A stretch of DNA of 64,000 nt from Sphingomonas sp. Leaf21 (GTDB lineage: Bacteria; Pseudomonadota; Alphaproteobacteria; Sphingomonadales; Sphingomonadaceae). Shown here piece by piece: positions 1-8,682 of the stretch; position 1 is the first letter of the stretch, and the number at the start of each line of letters is the position of its first letter. The notes below the pieces were generated by a model. The model saw only the letters and a program-made list of their open reading frames with translations. It searched no databases and was not told where the DNA came from. The stretch covers positions 45,760-109,759 of the forward strand of contig NZ_CAKASM010000010.1 of the NCBI RefSeq assembly GCF_916858675.1, read 5' to 3'. The translations under genes and the position numbers were made by a program.

Positions 1-1037
1 CCCGCGATCGACTGCGCGTTGAAGAATTGCCCCAGCCCCAGCACCTGCGGGCCAATAAACGCCGACAGATTAATGCTTGGGTAGAAGCCCGCGCGTGCTT
101 GTTTGATTTGCGCCGCACGAACTTCGACCCGGTAGCGCGCGGCGCGAACGTCGGGCCGACGGCCGATAAGGTCGGCCGGAACATTCGACGGCAGGCCAAA
201 TACCGCCAGCGCGGGATCGGCCGGGCGCGTAATGGTTTCGGCACGGTCCGGCCCCGCACCCAGCATCGCAGCCAGTCGCAGCCGGGTGAGGTCGACCAGT
301 TCGTTCGAAGCATTAAGCGCTTGGCGGGCGCTTTCCAGCGCACTCTGAGCCTGGCCTTGCGACGCAAGCGTCTCTAGGCCTTCGGCTCTACGCCGCCTCA
401 CAAGATCGGCAGTTCGTTCGCGAACGCTGACCGTGTCGGTTGCGAGATCGACATCGCGCATCTGGCCGAGGAGGTCGGCATAGGCACTGGCAACCGCAGT
501 CGTCAGGACAAGGCGCGCCTGCGCGGCGTCGGCCCGGGACGTGTCGGTCGCTGAAAGTGCTGCTGCGATCGCTGCGCGGTTGCGGCCGAAGAAATCGAGA
601 TTCCAGTCTAGCCCGAGTCGTACGCTCGCGGCATCGTTGACGCCTTTCGGCACGCCCGGAAAAGGCACCCCATTCCAATAGCTCGCCTTGGCCTCGGCGA
701 ACGAGGCGCCCAGAGTCAATTGCGGAAGATCGGAGGCACGCGTCTGTTCCGTGATGGCTTCGGCGCGGCGGACGCGGGCCGCTGCGACCTTTAGCGTTGG
801 CGAGCTTAGGATCGCTTCACCGACCAGCGTGTCAAGCTGCGGATCGCGGTATCGCTGCCACCATGTGTCCGTCGGCCAGTCGACGGCAGACGCGGTCAGC
901 ATCTTTCCCCCATGCAGATCGGACGGGACCAGCATTGCCGGGCCGGGCGTGGCATGCGGCACGCTGGCGCAGCCGCTTGCCAACAGGGCAACCGTAATGG
1001 CGAGCATACGGGGCAGATGGCGTGCGTAGCGAGCCAT
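1..1037 (-). CDS. NodT-type RND efflux outer-membrane lipoprotein (3' end outside window)
   Basis: Outer-membrane factor of a tripartite RND efflux pump; in this family a trimer forms the outer-membrane channel and periplasmic helical barrel that dock onto the adaptor and inner-membrane pump. The frame opens with an ATG at 1037 and a lipoprotein signal with lipobox LLASGC (Cys about residue 23), then runs open to the window edge, giving about 345 residues of a family usually near 470-500. Typical OMF phrases follow: WWQRYRDPQLDTLV, LDWNLDFFGRNRAA, and GRRPDVRAARYRVE at the start of the second repeat. The adaptor and pump genes are not seen. Family assignment is secure; the exported substrate cannot be told. 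Confidence 0.9.
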   Translation of the reverse strand, partial: MARYARHLPRMLAITVALLASGCASVPHATPGPAMLVPSDLHGGKMLTASAVDWPTDTWWQRYRDPQLDTLVGEAILSSPTLKVAAARVRRAEAITEQTRASDLPQLTLGASFAEAKASYWNGVPFPGVPKGVNDAASVRLGLDWNLDFFGRNRAAIAAALSATDTSRADAAQARLVLTTAVASAYADLLGQMRDVDLATDTVSVRERTADLVRRRRAEGLETLASQGQAQSALESARQALNASNELVDLTRLRLAAMLGAGPDRAETITRPADPALAVFGLPSNVPADLIGRRPDVRAARYRVEVRAAQIKQARAGFYPSINLSAFIGPQVLGLGQFFNAQSIA

Positions 1038-1068
1038 AGGGATGGTATCGTCTCTTATGTGGAATGGG

Positions 1069-1093
1069 GGCGCGGCCGTTGAACGGCCGCGCC
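1069..1093. terminator. GC-rich hairpin between efflux gene and aldehyde dehydrogenase remnant
   Basis: A perfect inverted repeat with 12-nt arms, GGCGCGGCCGTT and AACGGCCGCGCC, around a single G lies in the 62-bp gap between the two minus-strand genes. It would form a very stable hairpin just after the aldehyde dehydrogenase stop. There is no T-run on either side, so it may be an attenuating or RNA-stabilising hairpin rather than a classical intrinsic terminator. Confidence 0.5.
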
Positions 1094-1099
1094 GGGGGA

Positions 1100-2483
1100 T
1101 CAGAACGGGTAAGGCTGATCGGCCTGCTCGATCGTGACGCATTTGAGTTCGGTGAACTCTTCTATCACTCCGTTGCCGTCGCAACGGCCTTAGCCACTTT
1201 GCTTCATGCCTCCGCAAGGCGGCCTGAAGCTCGTTCTGGATGGTCGCACCTATAATGTGGACGCAGCCCGCATTAATGAGCGATGCCACGTCCAGCGCCA
1301 CGTAGCGCCTGAACACGGCCGACGACCGCCCACACAGCGCGTCGTTGGCGACCCTGACGGCGTCTTTGGTATCCTTGACACTGACGATTGTCGTGTTCAC
1401 ACCGAAGGTCTTCTCGTCATAGATCGCGATGCCGGCCCTTACGTGATCGACGATCGTCGCGGGCATGACGGCGCCTTCACCCTTGTCACCGATTGCAAGG
1501 GTCACACCCTTGGCAAAGGCATCCTCAATGAGCTCGGCAATCCGCGTACCGGACCGGGCGTCGATCAACGGCCTGCTAACGGACCCGGGATTAATAGCGG
1601 GATCACCCAGAGGCAGGGCGGCGACCTTGGCCACAAATTTTTCGAGAAAGGCATCCGCAATCGTCTCGGCGACAACGAATCGCGACATGCAGATCTCCCC
1701 TTGGTGCAGAAAAGCACCGAAGATGGCGGCGTCCGCAGCCCCATCGAGATCAGCATCGTGAAGCTCCAAGAAAGGTGCCTTGCCGTCAAGTTCGAGAAGG
1801 CAGCGCTTGAGCTGGATCGCGTATTTTTCCGCGATGATCCGGCCGACTTTGGTCGAGCCAGTGAAATTGACGCGACGAACCGCCGAGTGCGTGATGAGCG
1901 TGTCGATGATGTCGGCCGCATCTTCGGGAATGTTGACGATGAACTTGATCGCGCCCGCGCGCAAACCGGCCTTGTAGAGGGCTTCTGCGACCAGCGAGTG
2001 GGTTCGCGGGCTAGCCTCTGATGCGCGAAACAGAACGGTATCAACAAGAGCGAGCGGATACGCGATCGCGCGCGCGGCGAGCAGGATTGGGCCGTTCCAC
2101 GACACGATGCTGACCGGCTGACGTAACGTCATCGATAGCCTGCCCGGCTTGTCCGTCGGGATGGTCGAACCCTGGACCTGCGTCGTAAAGCCTGCGACTT
2201 GCCGTAATAGTGCCGATGCCCCAACTTCGGCGGCCATGACCTCGGCGATGGCTTCGCGCTTGGCCTCCAGCCTTTCGGCGGCGGCGAGCATGATGCGTCT
2301 GCGCTCGGTCGGCATGCGACCACGGGCCAAAAGCGCGCTGGGCGGATTCCACCGCGCGTACCGCGTCGGCAATGTTGGCGGCGGCATGTGCTACGACCTG
2401 GCCGAAGACCGGATTGCGCCGCTCGAACATTCGGCTCGAACCGCATCCACCAATTCAATATCGACTACCAGTCGGACGTCCAT
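1100..2483 (-). pseudogene. aryl-aldehyde dehydrogenase (vanillin/salicylaldehyde type), multiply frameshifted
   Basis: Remnant of an NAD(P)-dependent aldehyde dehydrogenase of the benzaldehyde/vanillin/salicylaldehyde class. Pieces in order: MDVRLVVDIELVDAVRAE from ATG 2483; MFERRNPVFGQVVAHAAANI in a second frame; then a long third frame with RQPVSIVSWNGPILLAARAI, the NAD-binding VRRVNFTGSTKVG and the catalytic cysteine region FLHQGEICMSRF; finally EEFTELKCVTIEQADQPYPF in another frame. Frame changes fall near 2430, 2305 and 1205, and a TAA sits near 1180 where GYGR would be expected. The active-site Cys is still encoded, so decay appears recent. It lies beside an aryl-alcohol dehydrogenase remnant, suggesting a lost aromatic-alcohol oxidation pathway. 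Confidence 0.88.
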
Positions 2484-2701
2484 CGCGCTTATCCATTGCG
2501 TCAGCGGCAACGCCGCCAACCATTGCAGCCCGGCGATAAAGGCGGCTCAGCAAGCCGACACACTCAAAGACCTGATCTCTAGATAAAGCGTTATTACGCT
2601 ATGTCAAATCAGTTACGCATTGAAAAACTCAGTTTTACCACATATGACGCTGTTGGTGGAGAGAGTCGCAGGGCGCGGCAGCCGCCCGTCAGGAGGCAAT
2701 C

Positions 2702-2930
2702 ATGCAAGACGCATCCAAAGTCGCACAATGCGCGCGGCGTCAGTCCACGAAGCGGCAGGACCATTTCTGCTGGAAGAGGTTGTACTTGCCCCGCCTCGCC
2801 CGGCGGAACTCCCCTTCGGGTGGTTGGTAGCGGTGTCTGGTACACTGACATGCTCGTCCGGTACCAAGGCTATACGACGCCACTGCCGCTGATCTTGGGC
2901 CATGAAGACTCCGGTATGCGCGTGGCACGA
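2702..2930 (+). pseudogene. aryl-alcohol dehydrogenase, N-terminal fragment
   Basis: N-terminal piece of a zinc-dependent (XylB/benzyl-alcohol type) alcohol dehydrogenase. A good ribosome binding site (AGGAGG) precedes ATG 2702 (MQDASKV), then the frame slips to MRAASVHEAAGPFLLEEVVL from 2728 and slips again near 2810 to RVVGSGVWYTDMLVRYQGYT and PLILGHEDSG. The family motif around the first catalytic zinc ligand is altered: Trp-Tyr stands where Cys-His is normal (GVCHTD). The piece stops at GHE-SG. The C-terminal part of an equivalent protein lies just downstream on the opposite strand, so a local inversion probably split one gene; two separate genes cannot be excluded. Confidence 0.75.
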
Positions 2931-3102
2931 ATGGGCTATCGCATCGATAAAAGAAGGTAGTGCCCCGTGGCTAGCGGCTCCACCTTGCCTTTAGGCGGCG
3001 ATCGGCTCGCAAGAGATGCGCAGGATCGGCTTGATTGTGACGCCGCGTTCTGAATCCTCCATCGCTTGGTTGATCTCGTCGAATAGCAAAAGCAGATGGC
3101 TG

Positions 3103-3808
3103 GATGGCTCCCGCTCACGGCATCGAAGTGCCAAGATGTGACTGCTGTCAGACGATCACGAGCAAATAGGAGCCACCATATGGAGATTACCAGTGTTAGC
3201 CTCGATTTGACCAAAAGCATTTTTGAGATTCATGCAGCTGATGCAGCCGGGGCGGATGTTGTCCGAAAGGCGGTGCGTCGATCTCAGGTCCTGCCGTTCT
3301 TCACGAAGCTACCGTCGTGCTTGGTCGGCATCGAGGCGTACGGCACGTCGCATCATTGGGCGCGAGAGTTGGGGAAGCTCGGTCACGAAGTTCGGCTGAT
3401 GCCCCCTGCATACGTGAAGCCGTCAGCATGCTGGAGAAGAAGCCCGCACGGGTTGTGCCGGTCGCTGCTGCCAATCGAACGGCTTGGGTTGCATGGGCGA
3501 TCATGGCGCGGGGTGGAACATATCGCGCGCCGAACAGCTTGGCGGCGTAACAATTTAGCGGCTCAATACCGACCGGCTTCAGGAGGTTGTGAGCTCGAAG
3601 AGAAGTGATGGCGTACCTGTCAGACCGGGAGTTGGACACCCCGTGGCCAATCCAAGGCGTTACAGCTTGCAAAGCAGAGTGAGACCCAGCTTGCGGATAC
3701 CATCAGGGCCAGCAGTCAGGAAACGGCTGCATCAACATGCTGGACACGAGACTGCACCCGACCATACCGCCAGATCATCAAATCGCCACTTGCAACGCGG
3801 GAGCCATC
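3103..3808. mobile_element. IS110-family (IS1111-type) element, internal-deletion derivative
   Basis: Bounded by 12-bp inverted repeats GATGGCTCCCGC (3103-3114) and GCGGGAGCCATC (3797-3808); sub-terminal inverted repeats of this kind are a feature of the IS1111 subgroup of IS110. Inside is a plus-strand transposase whose N-terminal and C-terminal parts are joined with the middle missing. The element splits the coding frame of an alcohol dehydrogenase fragment, which fixes its limits to within a few bases. It cannot be autonomous. Confidence 0.72.
3181..3550 (+). pseudogene. IS110-family transposase with central deletion
   Basis: Starts at ATG 3181 after an AGGAG-like site. The N-terminal RuvC-like part is recognisable (VSLDLTKSIFEIHAAD, LVGIEAYGTSHHWARELGKL, LMPPAYVKP), with the first catalytic Asp in the phrase LDLTK. 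The frame then jumps near 3420 to the extreme C-terminus (ARVVPVAAANRTAWVAWAIM, then ARGGTYRAP) ending at 3550. About 200 residues of the usual 340 or so are missing, including the transposase C-terminal serine domain, so it is inactive. Confidence 0.8.
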
Positions 3809-4109
3809 GAGACAGGACGAGCCGGTCAAACAGGAAACGACCCTGCTTATATAAGTCAATCAGGACCGGAATGAATGTCTTGGCGACGATATCGCTTTGA
3901 ACGCTGCCCATGGTCCGTTTCCCCGCGATTATGACGTCGTTGACGTTAGAGGCCACTTCGGTTCCCTGTTTGGTCGCCCCTACGACGCCGCAGATGCCCA
4001 AGGCGCGATCATGACGCTTACGATGGCGGCGCAGGGGTTTCACGCGGGACGCGCCATCGCGAGCGCAGGCCGCTGGCCGCGCCCGTCGTTCCAGCCGCCC
4101 TGCCCTGCA

Positions 4110-4845
4110 TCACCGCTCGTCATCGCCGAAACCGTGGATCGGGTGATGCCTGAGGAATTCTCGCAGGACGCTGCCAAACGGCTTCGCGCGGCAGGCCCGC
4201 GCCTAGAAGGACTGGTCCGCGTCACGACCGTCGATGCGCTTGCGACACACATCCGCACCGCCGGTCTCAAGCCGCTCCAAGACGCGCATTTATGTATCGT
4301 GATTGAGCTGATCATCGACAATCGCTCGCTAAGCCTTGCCCGCCGCGAAGCCGACATCGCCGTCCGCCTCGGTCGGTTTGATGCCCATGGAATGGTGGGG
4401 CGAAAGTTCGGTGAGATGGCGTTCGCCGTCTATACCTCGCCCGTCTATCTCGAAGCGCATGGATGGCCCGATTCGGGAAGCGGCGCTCCGGGCCAAACAA
4501 CCGTGCGCGTCCAGGACGATCTACTCGACACGCCAGACGGACGCTGGTTCGCAGACTGTACGACGCAAGCCGAACCCGCTCTCCTCGCCTCCAGCCGCGA
4601 AAATCAACTCCAAGGCATGATGGCAGGCCACGGGTTCGGCCAACTGCCTTGTTACCTTCCCGCGCGTCCGTCAAACCTGCTCCGCCTCGACACCGGCAAA
4701 GCCTCCACGCGCGAGATCTGGATGGGCGTCCACCCCCACACCCGCCATGTGCCCCGGATCACGGCGGTTCAAGATGTCCTCGTTGCCGCGATCGCCCTGA
4801 ACAAGGCGGTGCTATTGCCGGAATTCGACACGGTCGCTCCCTCAC
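4110..4845 (+). pseudogene. LysR-type regulator, effector-binding domain only
   Basis: The frame carries a recognisable LysR substrate-binding domain: LEGLVRVTTVDALATHI, IELIIDNRSLSLARREADIA, GRKFGEMAFAVYTSPVYLEA, RWFADCTTQAEPAL, then TREIWMGVHPHTRHVPRITA. No winged-helix DNA-binding region precedes it; upstream sequence in this frame is antisense to the alcohol dehydrogenase fragment. There is also no stop codon before the next gene, so the frame runs straight into the FMN reductase. I read it as a decapitated regulator, perhaps once controlling the neighbouring aldehyde/alcohol genes. Confidence 0.75.
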
Positions 4846-4880
4846 CCTCCCCTGTTTCTCAACCTCAAAAGGAATGCATC

Positions 4881-5447
4881 ATGACCGCCAAGCCGACAAT
4901 CGGTATCCTTATCGGCAGCCTGCAGGCAAATGGCCTGTCCCGCAAACTTGCGGCCGCGATCCAGACGCTCGGCGCCGACCAGTTCCATGTCTCCGTGATC
5001 GAGATCGGGGCCCTCCCGCTCTACAATCCCGAGCGTGAAGGTCAGGGCGTGGCCGAATGGAATGACTTCCGTGCGGCGGTCGCGCCGATGGACGGCATCC
5101 TGTTTGTCACCCCGGAATATAACCGGTCCGTCCCCGGCGCGCTCAAGAACGCGATCGACGTTGGCTCTCGTCCCTATGGGGCGAGCGTCTGGGCAGGCAA
5201 GCCAGCCGGGGTCGTCTCACAGTCACCCGGCGCGATCGGCGGGTTCGGCGCCAACCATCACCTGCGGCAGAGCCTCGTCTTCCTCGACATGCCGGCGATG
5301 CAGCAGCCGGAGGCCTATCTGGGGCACGCCGCTAGCCTGTTCGACGATGCCGGCACACTTGTCGAAGGGAGCGGCAAGACGTTCCTCGAAGGCTTCGTCA
5401 CGACATTCACCGCTTGGGTGGCACTGCACCCAGCCAAGACCGTTTGA
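4881..5447 (+). CDS. NADPH-dependent FMN reductase / quinone reductase (ChrR-YieF type)
   Basis: A 188-residue flavodoxin-fold enzyme that uses NAD(P)H to reduce FMN-bound acceptors such as quinones, azo compounds or chromate. Family marks are the FMN-phosphate loop near the N-terminus (GILIGSLQANGLSRKLA), LPLYNPE, and the conserved FVTPEYNRSVPGALKNAIDV. ATG 4881 is chosen because AAGGA sits 8 nt upstream and the protein then starts exactly where the family starts; the same frame is open further upstream only because it overlaps a LysR remnant. It is the only intact gene in a field of pseudogenes. Physiological substrate unknown. Confidence 0.88.
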   Translation: MTAKPTIGILIGSLQANGLSRKLAAAIQTLGADQFHVSVIEIGALPLYNPEREGQGVAEWNDFRAAVAPMDGILFVTPEYNRSVPGALKNAIDVGSRPYGASVWAGKPAGVVSQSPGAIGGFGANHHLRQSLVFLDMPAMQQPEAYLGHAASLFDDAGTLVEGSGKTFLEGFVTTFTAWVALHPAKTV

Positions 5448-5489
5448 TCGACCGACGGGACCCGGCTGGCTTGAATTCGGGCCGGGGGG

Positions 5490-6085
5490 TCCACCGGGAT
5501 ACGCCAGACTCTGCGGGTGTTGCTGTAGATGGTCGGCCATGAAGGTCGAGGTGAAGTAATAGCTGTGGTCGTGGCCAGGCTGCATCCGCAACGTCAGGTC
5601 GATCCCGGCCGCATCCCATGCCGCCTTCAGCAGTTCGGGGCGGAGCTGTTCGACTAGGAACTGGTTGGCATCGCCTTGATCGGCGAGTCGCGCCGGTGTG
5701 CGCGGACCGTCCTTGATCAGCGCGACCGCGTCATGCGAACGCTCTGTCGCGCGATCGTCGCCCAGGTTGGCTGTGAGCGCCTTGACGCCCACGGAACCTT
5801 GATCAGCGCGACGATCGGCGGGAGGGCCAGACCGCCTTGAACCATCCGGGATGGCGCAGGCAGATGGTCAGTGCGACGTGCCCGCCCATCCAATGGCCCA
5901 TGATCGACTGGCGCGCCATGTCGACCGGGAAATTCGCCGGGATGTTGGCGTGCGTGTACGACAGCCCCGACAGGAACCACACGACCGGTAGCGTCGCTGC
6001 CTCGTCATGCAGCGGAACATAGACCGAGAACATCATCTCGGTACCCGTGGCGGCAGAGGCGTGTTTGTACAGTCTGCATCTGCCC
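5490..6085 (-). pseudogene. S-formylglutathione hydrolase with internal deletion and frameshift
   Basis: Remnant of FghA, the esterase that releases formate from S-formylglutathione in glutathione-dependent formaldehyde oxidation. The N-terminal block reads YKHASAATGTEMMFSVYVP and PVVWFLSGLSYTHANI. It is then joined directly to SIMGHWMGGHVALTICLRHP, where GHSMGG-H is the normal nucleophile elbow, so roughly 70 residues between are gone and the catalytic Ser is Trp (GHWMGG). A frameshift near 5800 leads to VKALTANLGDDRATERSHDA, LKAAWDAAGIDLTLRMQPGH and DHSYYFTSTFMADHL with the catalytic His. No natural stop follows. Clearly dead. Confidence 0.85.
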
Positions 6086-6375
6086 TTGCTGGGTTCGGTC
6101 GCCAAGCTTCTTACCACAGCGGCAAGGACATGCCGGATCGTCGTAGTGTTCCACAGGACCCAACTTGTCACAAGCTTGGCGCCTGACTTCGACACCAGAA
6201 CTTATCGGCTGGAAAAGGACTGCGGCGATACATTCCTGGATAGCGTTGACGATCATTACTGTCGCTCGGCGTGGCCCTTACGCTGATCCGGGCCCTGTCG
6301 CTCCCTGCGTTCTTGGCTGGCGTACGTGAAACATACCTTCGTGTCGTCAAACCAAGTGGCGATGTAGCAGCAGCG

Positions 6376-6600
6376 CCCGCTCGGTCCGGTCTATCCGCTC
6401 GTTTTCTTCGACGCACTGCGGGTAAAGATCCGCAATGGCGGCATGGTCCGTAACAAGGCCATCCATATCGCCCTAGGCACTCGCGCGGACAGCACCAAGG
6501 AGGTGCTGGGTTTGTGGATCGAACAGAACGAGGGGCAAATCTTGGCTCGGGGTCGTGAGCAAGCTCAGGAACCGCGGCACCGAGGACGCCCTGCTCGCCG
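6376..6600 (+). pseudogene. IS256-family transposase fragment
   Basis: The short stretch encodes VYPLVFFDALRVKIRNGG and KAIHIALGTRADSTKEVLGL followed by WIEQNEG, the conserved centre of Mutator/IS256 transposases, which contains a catalytic Asp in the family (FFDALRVKIRD). A frameshift near 6540 continues the similarity as KSWLGVVSKLRNRGTEDALL. No ends are recognisable. It is a scrap of about 75 codons. Confidence 0.75.
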
Positions 6601-6644
6601 TCATGTTCGGCGAGCGGTTCATCAGGGCCAAGGCGGCGTGCTAT

Positions 6645-7125
6645 TCAACTGCCCGCCCGCACACGAAAAAATCCTGACAGTGCCCGGCCGCCACCTCGGT
6701 CTGCATCCGATCGCTCGACGCACAGCGCTACCGCGTCGCGCTTGGACTCGTCCGTGAACCTACGCTTCGTCGTACTCGCCATCATCGACGTCCCGGTTCG
6801 GCAGAGCCAATCATCGGTGTCCGTCAATCTGAGGGATGATCAGTTCAACGGCAGCCTGCGGAACGAGTGCCTGAACACACAATGGTTCGTCACCAGAGGA
6901 TGCCAAGGCCAAGATCGAGGCATAGCGGCGCGACAACAACGAAAGTCGTTCTCACGCATCGCTTGGCGGAGCCGCTCAAGGTTCCAACGATGCCCAGCAT
7001 CGTTGGAAAGGTGCTGGAGGTTGGATGAAGCCGGTCGGATATGCTGTTGCACGGCCGTTCGAGGGGTCGATTGACCGCCGGAAATTCACCTTTAGGTTGG
7101 ACGCGAAACCGGGGACCCTCAGACG
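6645..7125. mobile_element. IS3-family scraps (orfA and orfB pieces, one terminal repeat)
   Basis: Three pieces of IS3 material. On the minus strand near 6790-6700 there is an orfA-like start (STTKRRFTDESKRDAVAL). On the plus strand near 6838-6975 an orfB C-terminal piece reads QFNGSLRNECLNTQWFV, then a shifted match to the [20 protein letters not shown] region. At about 7085-7125 a copy of the IS3 end (AGGTTGGACGCGAAACCGGG then GACCCTCA) matches the ends at 28639 and 44812. Orientation conflict shows more than one event. Nothing here can be functional. Confidence 0.65.
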
Positions 7126-7247
7126 CTGACCATCGCTAGTGAGCCGACGAGGAAAGCGCGGTCATGCGCATCGTCGATTTCCTCCAGGCCGGCACCGCGC
7201 TGGCATAATATCCCATGGACCTTCCGCCCCATCGCCTGCCGGAATGG

Positions 7248-8267
7248 CTAGTCCGGCCGGAACGTCAGCAATGCCGTGACCCCCCGTTCGCGTGACGGAT
7301 AGGTGAGCGTGCCGCGCAGCGACCGGGTCATGGCCGTGATGATCCCTGATCCGAGCCCGGTGCCACGCGGTTTAGCGTCCGCCTGCATCCCGCAGCCATC
7401 GTCGGCTACCGACAGTCGCGCCGATCCGTCCGGCGCGATCGTCAGCGTCACCGCCACGGGCCCGGCGTGGTCGGCCGGATAGGCATATTTGCAGGCGTTA
7501 GTTATCAGTTCGAGAACGATCATGCCGACCGCGACCGCCTTGTCCGCTTTCAGCAGCAGCGGCGCGGATTCGAACGCGATCGGACAGGGGGCGTTGTCGC
7601 AGGCCAGCATCCAGCGCAGCCGCTCGACCAGGCTGTCCAGATATACTGCCATGTCGACGTGCATCACGTCCTCGCCGGTATAAAGGCAGTGATGGATCTG
7701 GCCGATCGCGTGGATGCGGGTCTGCGTCAACGCCAACGCCTTGCGCGCAACCGGATCGGTCATCTGCTGCTCCTGCATCCCGACCAGCGCGCAGGCGAGC
7801 TGGAGCGAGTTGCTGACACGATGGTTTACCTCCGTCAGCATCGTTTCCAACCGCTGATTGGCAAGGCGCAGATCGGCATCGACCTCCGCATGGACCAGCA
7901 CTTGGTCGAGCGTGGCGAGCAGCAGATCGAGGAAATCGGGGTCGACGGTCTTCGTAACGTAATCCGCCGCTCCCGCTTTCAGCGCGGTGACCGCTAGTCG
8001 CACGTCGTCGACCCCGGTGACGTAGACCACGGCGGGCGGATCTTCGCCGTCGCGCAGGCGTCGCAGCACTTCCAGCCCATCCATGTCGGGCATGTCGTGG
8101 TCGACAGTGACCAGATCGAACCGGCAGGCGGCGGCCTGCGCGATCGCTTCTGCGCCGCTCGCCGCCTCGACGACGCGGTATTTCTGTCCACGCATCCGAC
8201 GCGCCATCAGGCGGCGCAAGGCGGGGTCGTCGTCGATCACTAGGATCGCATGGTTGCTATGCGGCAT
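7248..8267 (-). CDS. hybrid receiver-histidine kinase (HWE/HisKA_2 type)
   Basis: Cytoplasmic 339-residue protein with an N-terminal receiver domain (residues 1-125; phospho-acceptor Asp56 in VTVDHDMPDMDG; switch region YVTGVD; Lys in TKTVD) followed by a HisKA_2-type dimerisation segment with H-box EVNHRVSNSLQL (His149) and a HATPase_c domain (ELITNACKYAYP, SVADDGCGMQ, GTGLGSGII). Such proteins couple phosphorylation of the receiver to output kinase activity and are common in alphaproteobacteria. The start overlaps the end of the upstream receiver gene by 11 nt, so it is translationally coupled as the last gene of a three-gene operon. Partner regulator unknown. Confidence 0.9.
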   Translation of the reverse strand: MPHSNHAILVIDDDPALRRLMARRMRGQKYRVVEAASGAEAIAQAAACRFDLVTVDHDMPDMDGLEVLRRLRDGEDPPAVVYVTGVDDVRLAVTALKAGAADYVTKTVDPDFLDLLLATLDQVLVHAEVDADLRLANQRLETMLTEVNHRVSNSLQLACALVGMQEQQMTDPVARKALALTQTRIHAIGQIHHCLYTGEDVMHVDMAVYLDSLVERLRWMLACDNAPCPIAFESAPLLLKADKAVAVGMIVLELITNACKYAYPADHAGPVAVTLTIAPDGSARLSVADDGCGMQADAKPRGTGLGSGIITAMTRSLRGTLTYPSRERGVTALLTFRPD

Positions 8268-8682
8268 CGGGAACCTGGATCACCGTCAGGAACAGCCCGA
8301 GTTCGCGGATCGCGCGGCTGAAGCTGCCATAATCGAGTGGCTTGGTGACGTAGACGTTGCAGCCGAGATCATAGCAGCGCCTGATCTCCTCGGTATCGTC
8401 CGTGGTGGTCAAGACGATGACGGGCGCGCGGCGCAGGGGACTGTCGGGGGCCTTGACGCGGGTGAGGATCTCGATTCCGCTCATATCGGGCAGGTTGAGA
8501 TCGAGGAGCATCAGCCTCGGCCCAGTCGACCCGTCGAACAGCCTCGCCAGTCCGCTCTCGCCGTCGGCGAAGCGCTCCAGCGGATTAAGGATGCCAGCGC
8601 GACGAATGTTCTTCTCGATCAGCAGCGCATGGCCATCGTCGTCCTCGATCATGACTATATGGACGGCATTGGACGCGATCAT
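8257..8682 (-). CDS. single-domain response regulator (Rcp1-like receiver)
   Basis: A 141-residue stand-alone receiver domain: acidic pocket MIEDDDGHA (about 11-19), phospho-acceptor Asp61 in LMLLDLNLPDMSG, Thr in VIVLTTTDD, and Lys in VYVTKPLDY. It has no output domain, so it probably relays phosphate between the flanking kinases. This Rcp1-like family is typically encoded next to phytochrome-like or CHASE3 kinases, as here. Starts at ATG 8682, overlapping the stop of the kinase gene by 4 nt (ATGA), and its end overlaps the next gene. Confidence 0.92.
   Translation of the reverse strand: MIASNAVHIVMIEDDDGHALLIEKNIRRAGILNPLERFADGESGLARLFDGSTGPRLMLLDLNLPDMSGIEILTRVKAPDSPLRRAPVIVLTTTDDTEEIRRCYDLGCNVYVTKPLDYGSFSRAIRELGLFLTVIQVPDAA

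Larger units (their letters stand above)
2991..3995 (-). pseudogene. aryl-alcohol dehydrogenase, C-terminal fragment interrupted by an IS110-type remnant
   Basis: Minus-strand C-terminal part of a zinc alcohol dehydrogenase in two blocks. The upstream block (about 3995 to 3809) reads GVVGATKQGTEVASNVNDVI and IPVLIDLYKQGRFLFDRLV. The downstream block (about 3090 to 2991) reads FDEINQAMEDSERGVTIKPI and ends at a TAA. Together they make the usual family ending (FDRLV...F-EINQA-ADSE-G-TIKPVLR), so the roughly 700-bp element between 3103 and 3808 inserted inside this gene. Everything upstream of the glycine-rich block is missing; the matching N-terminus lies at 2702-2930 on the other strand. Confidence 0.82.

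Noticed and set aside
1206..2021. 271-codon plus-strand frame at the window start
   Set aside because: Antisense of the aldehyde dehydrogenase pseudogene, whose minus-strand homology is clear.
3897..5447. A genuine 516-residue LysR-FMN reductase fusion protein as the annotated gene
   Set aside because: The first 70 or so codons are antisense to the alcohol dehydrogenase remnant, there is no DNA-binding domain, and ATG 4881 has its own ribosome binding site.
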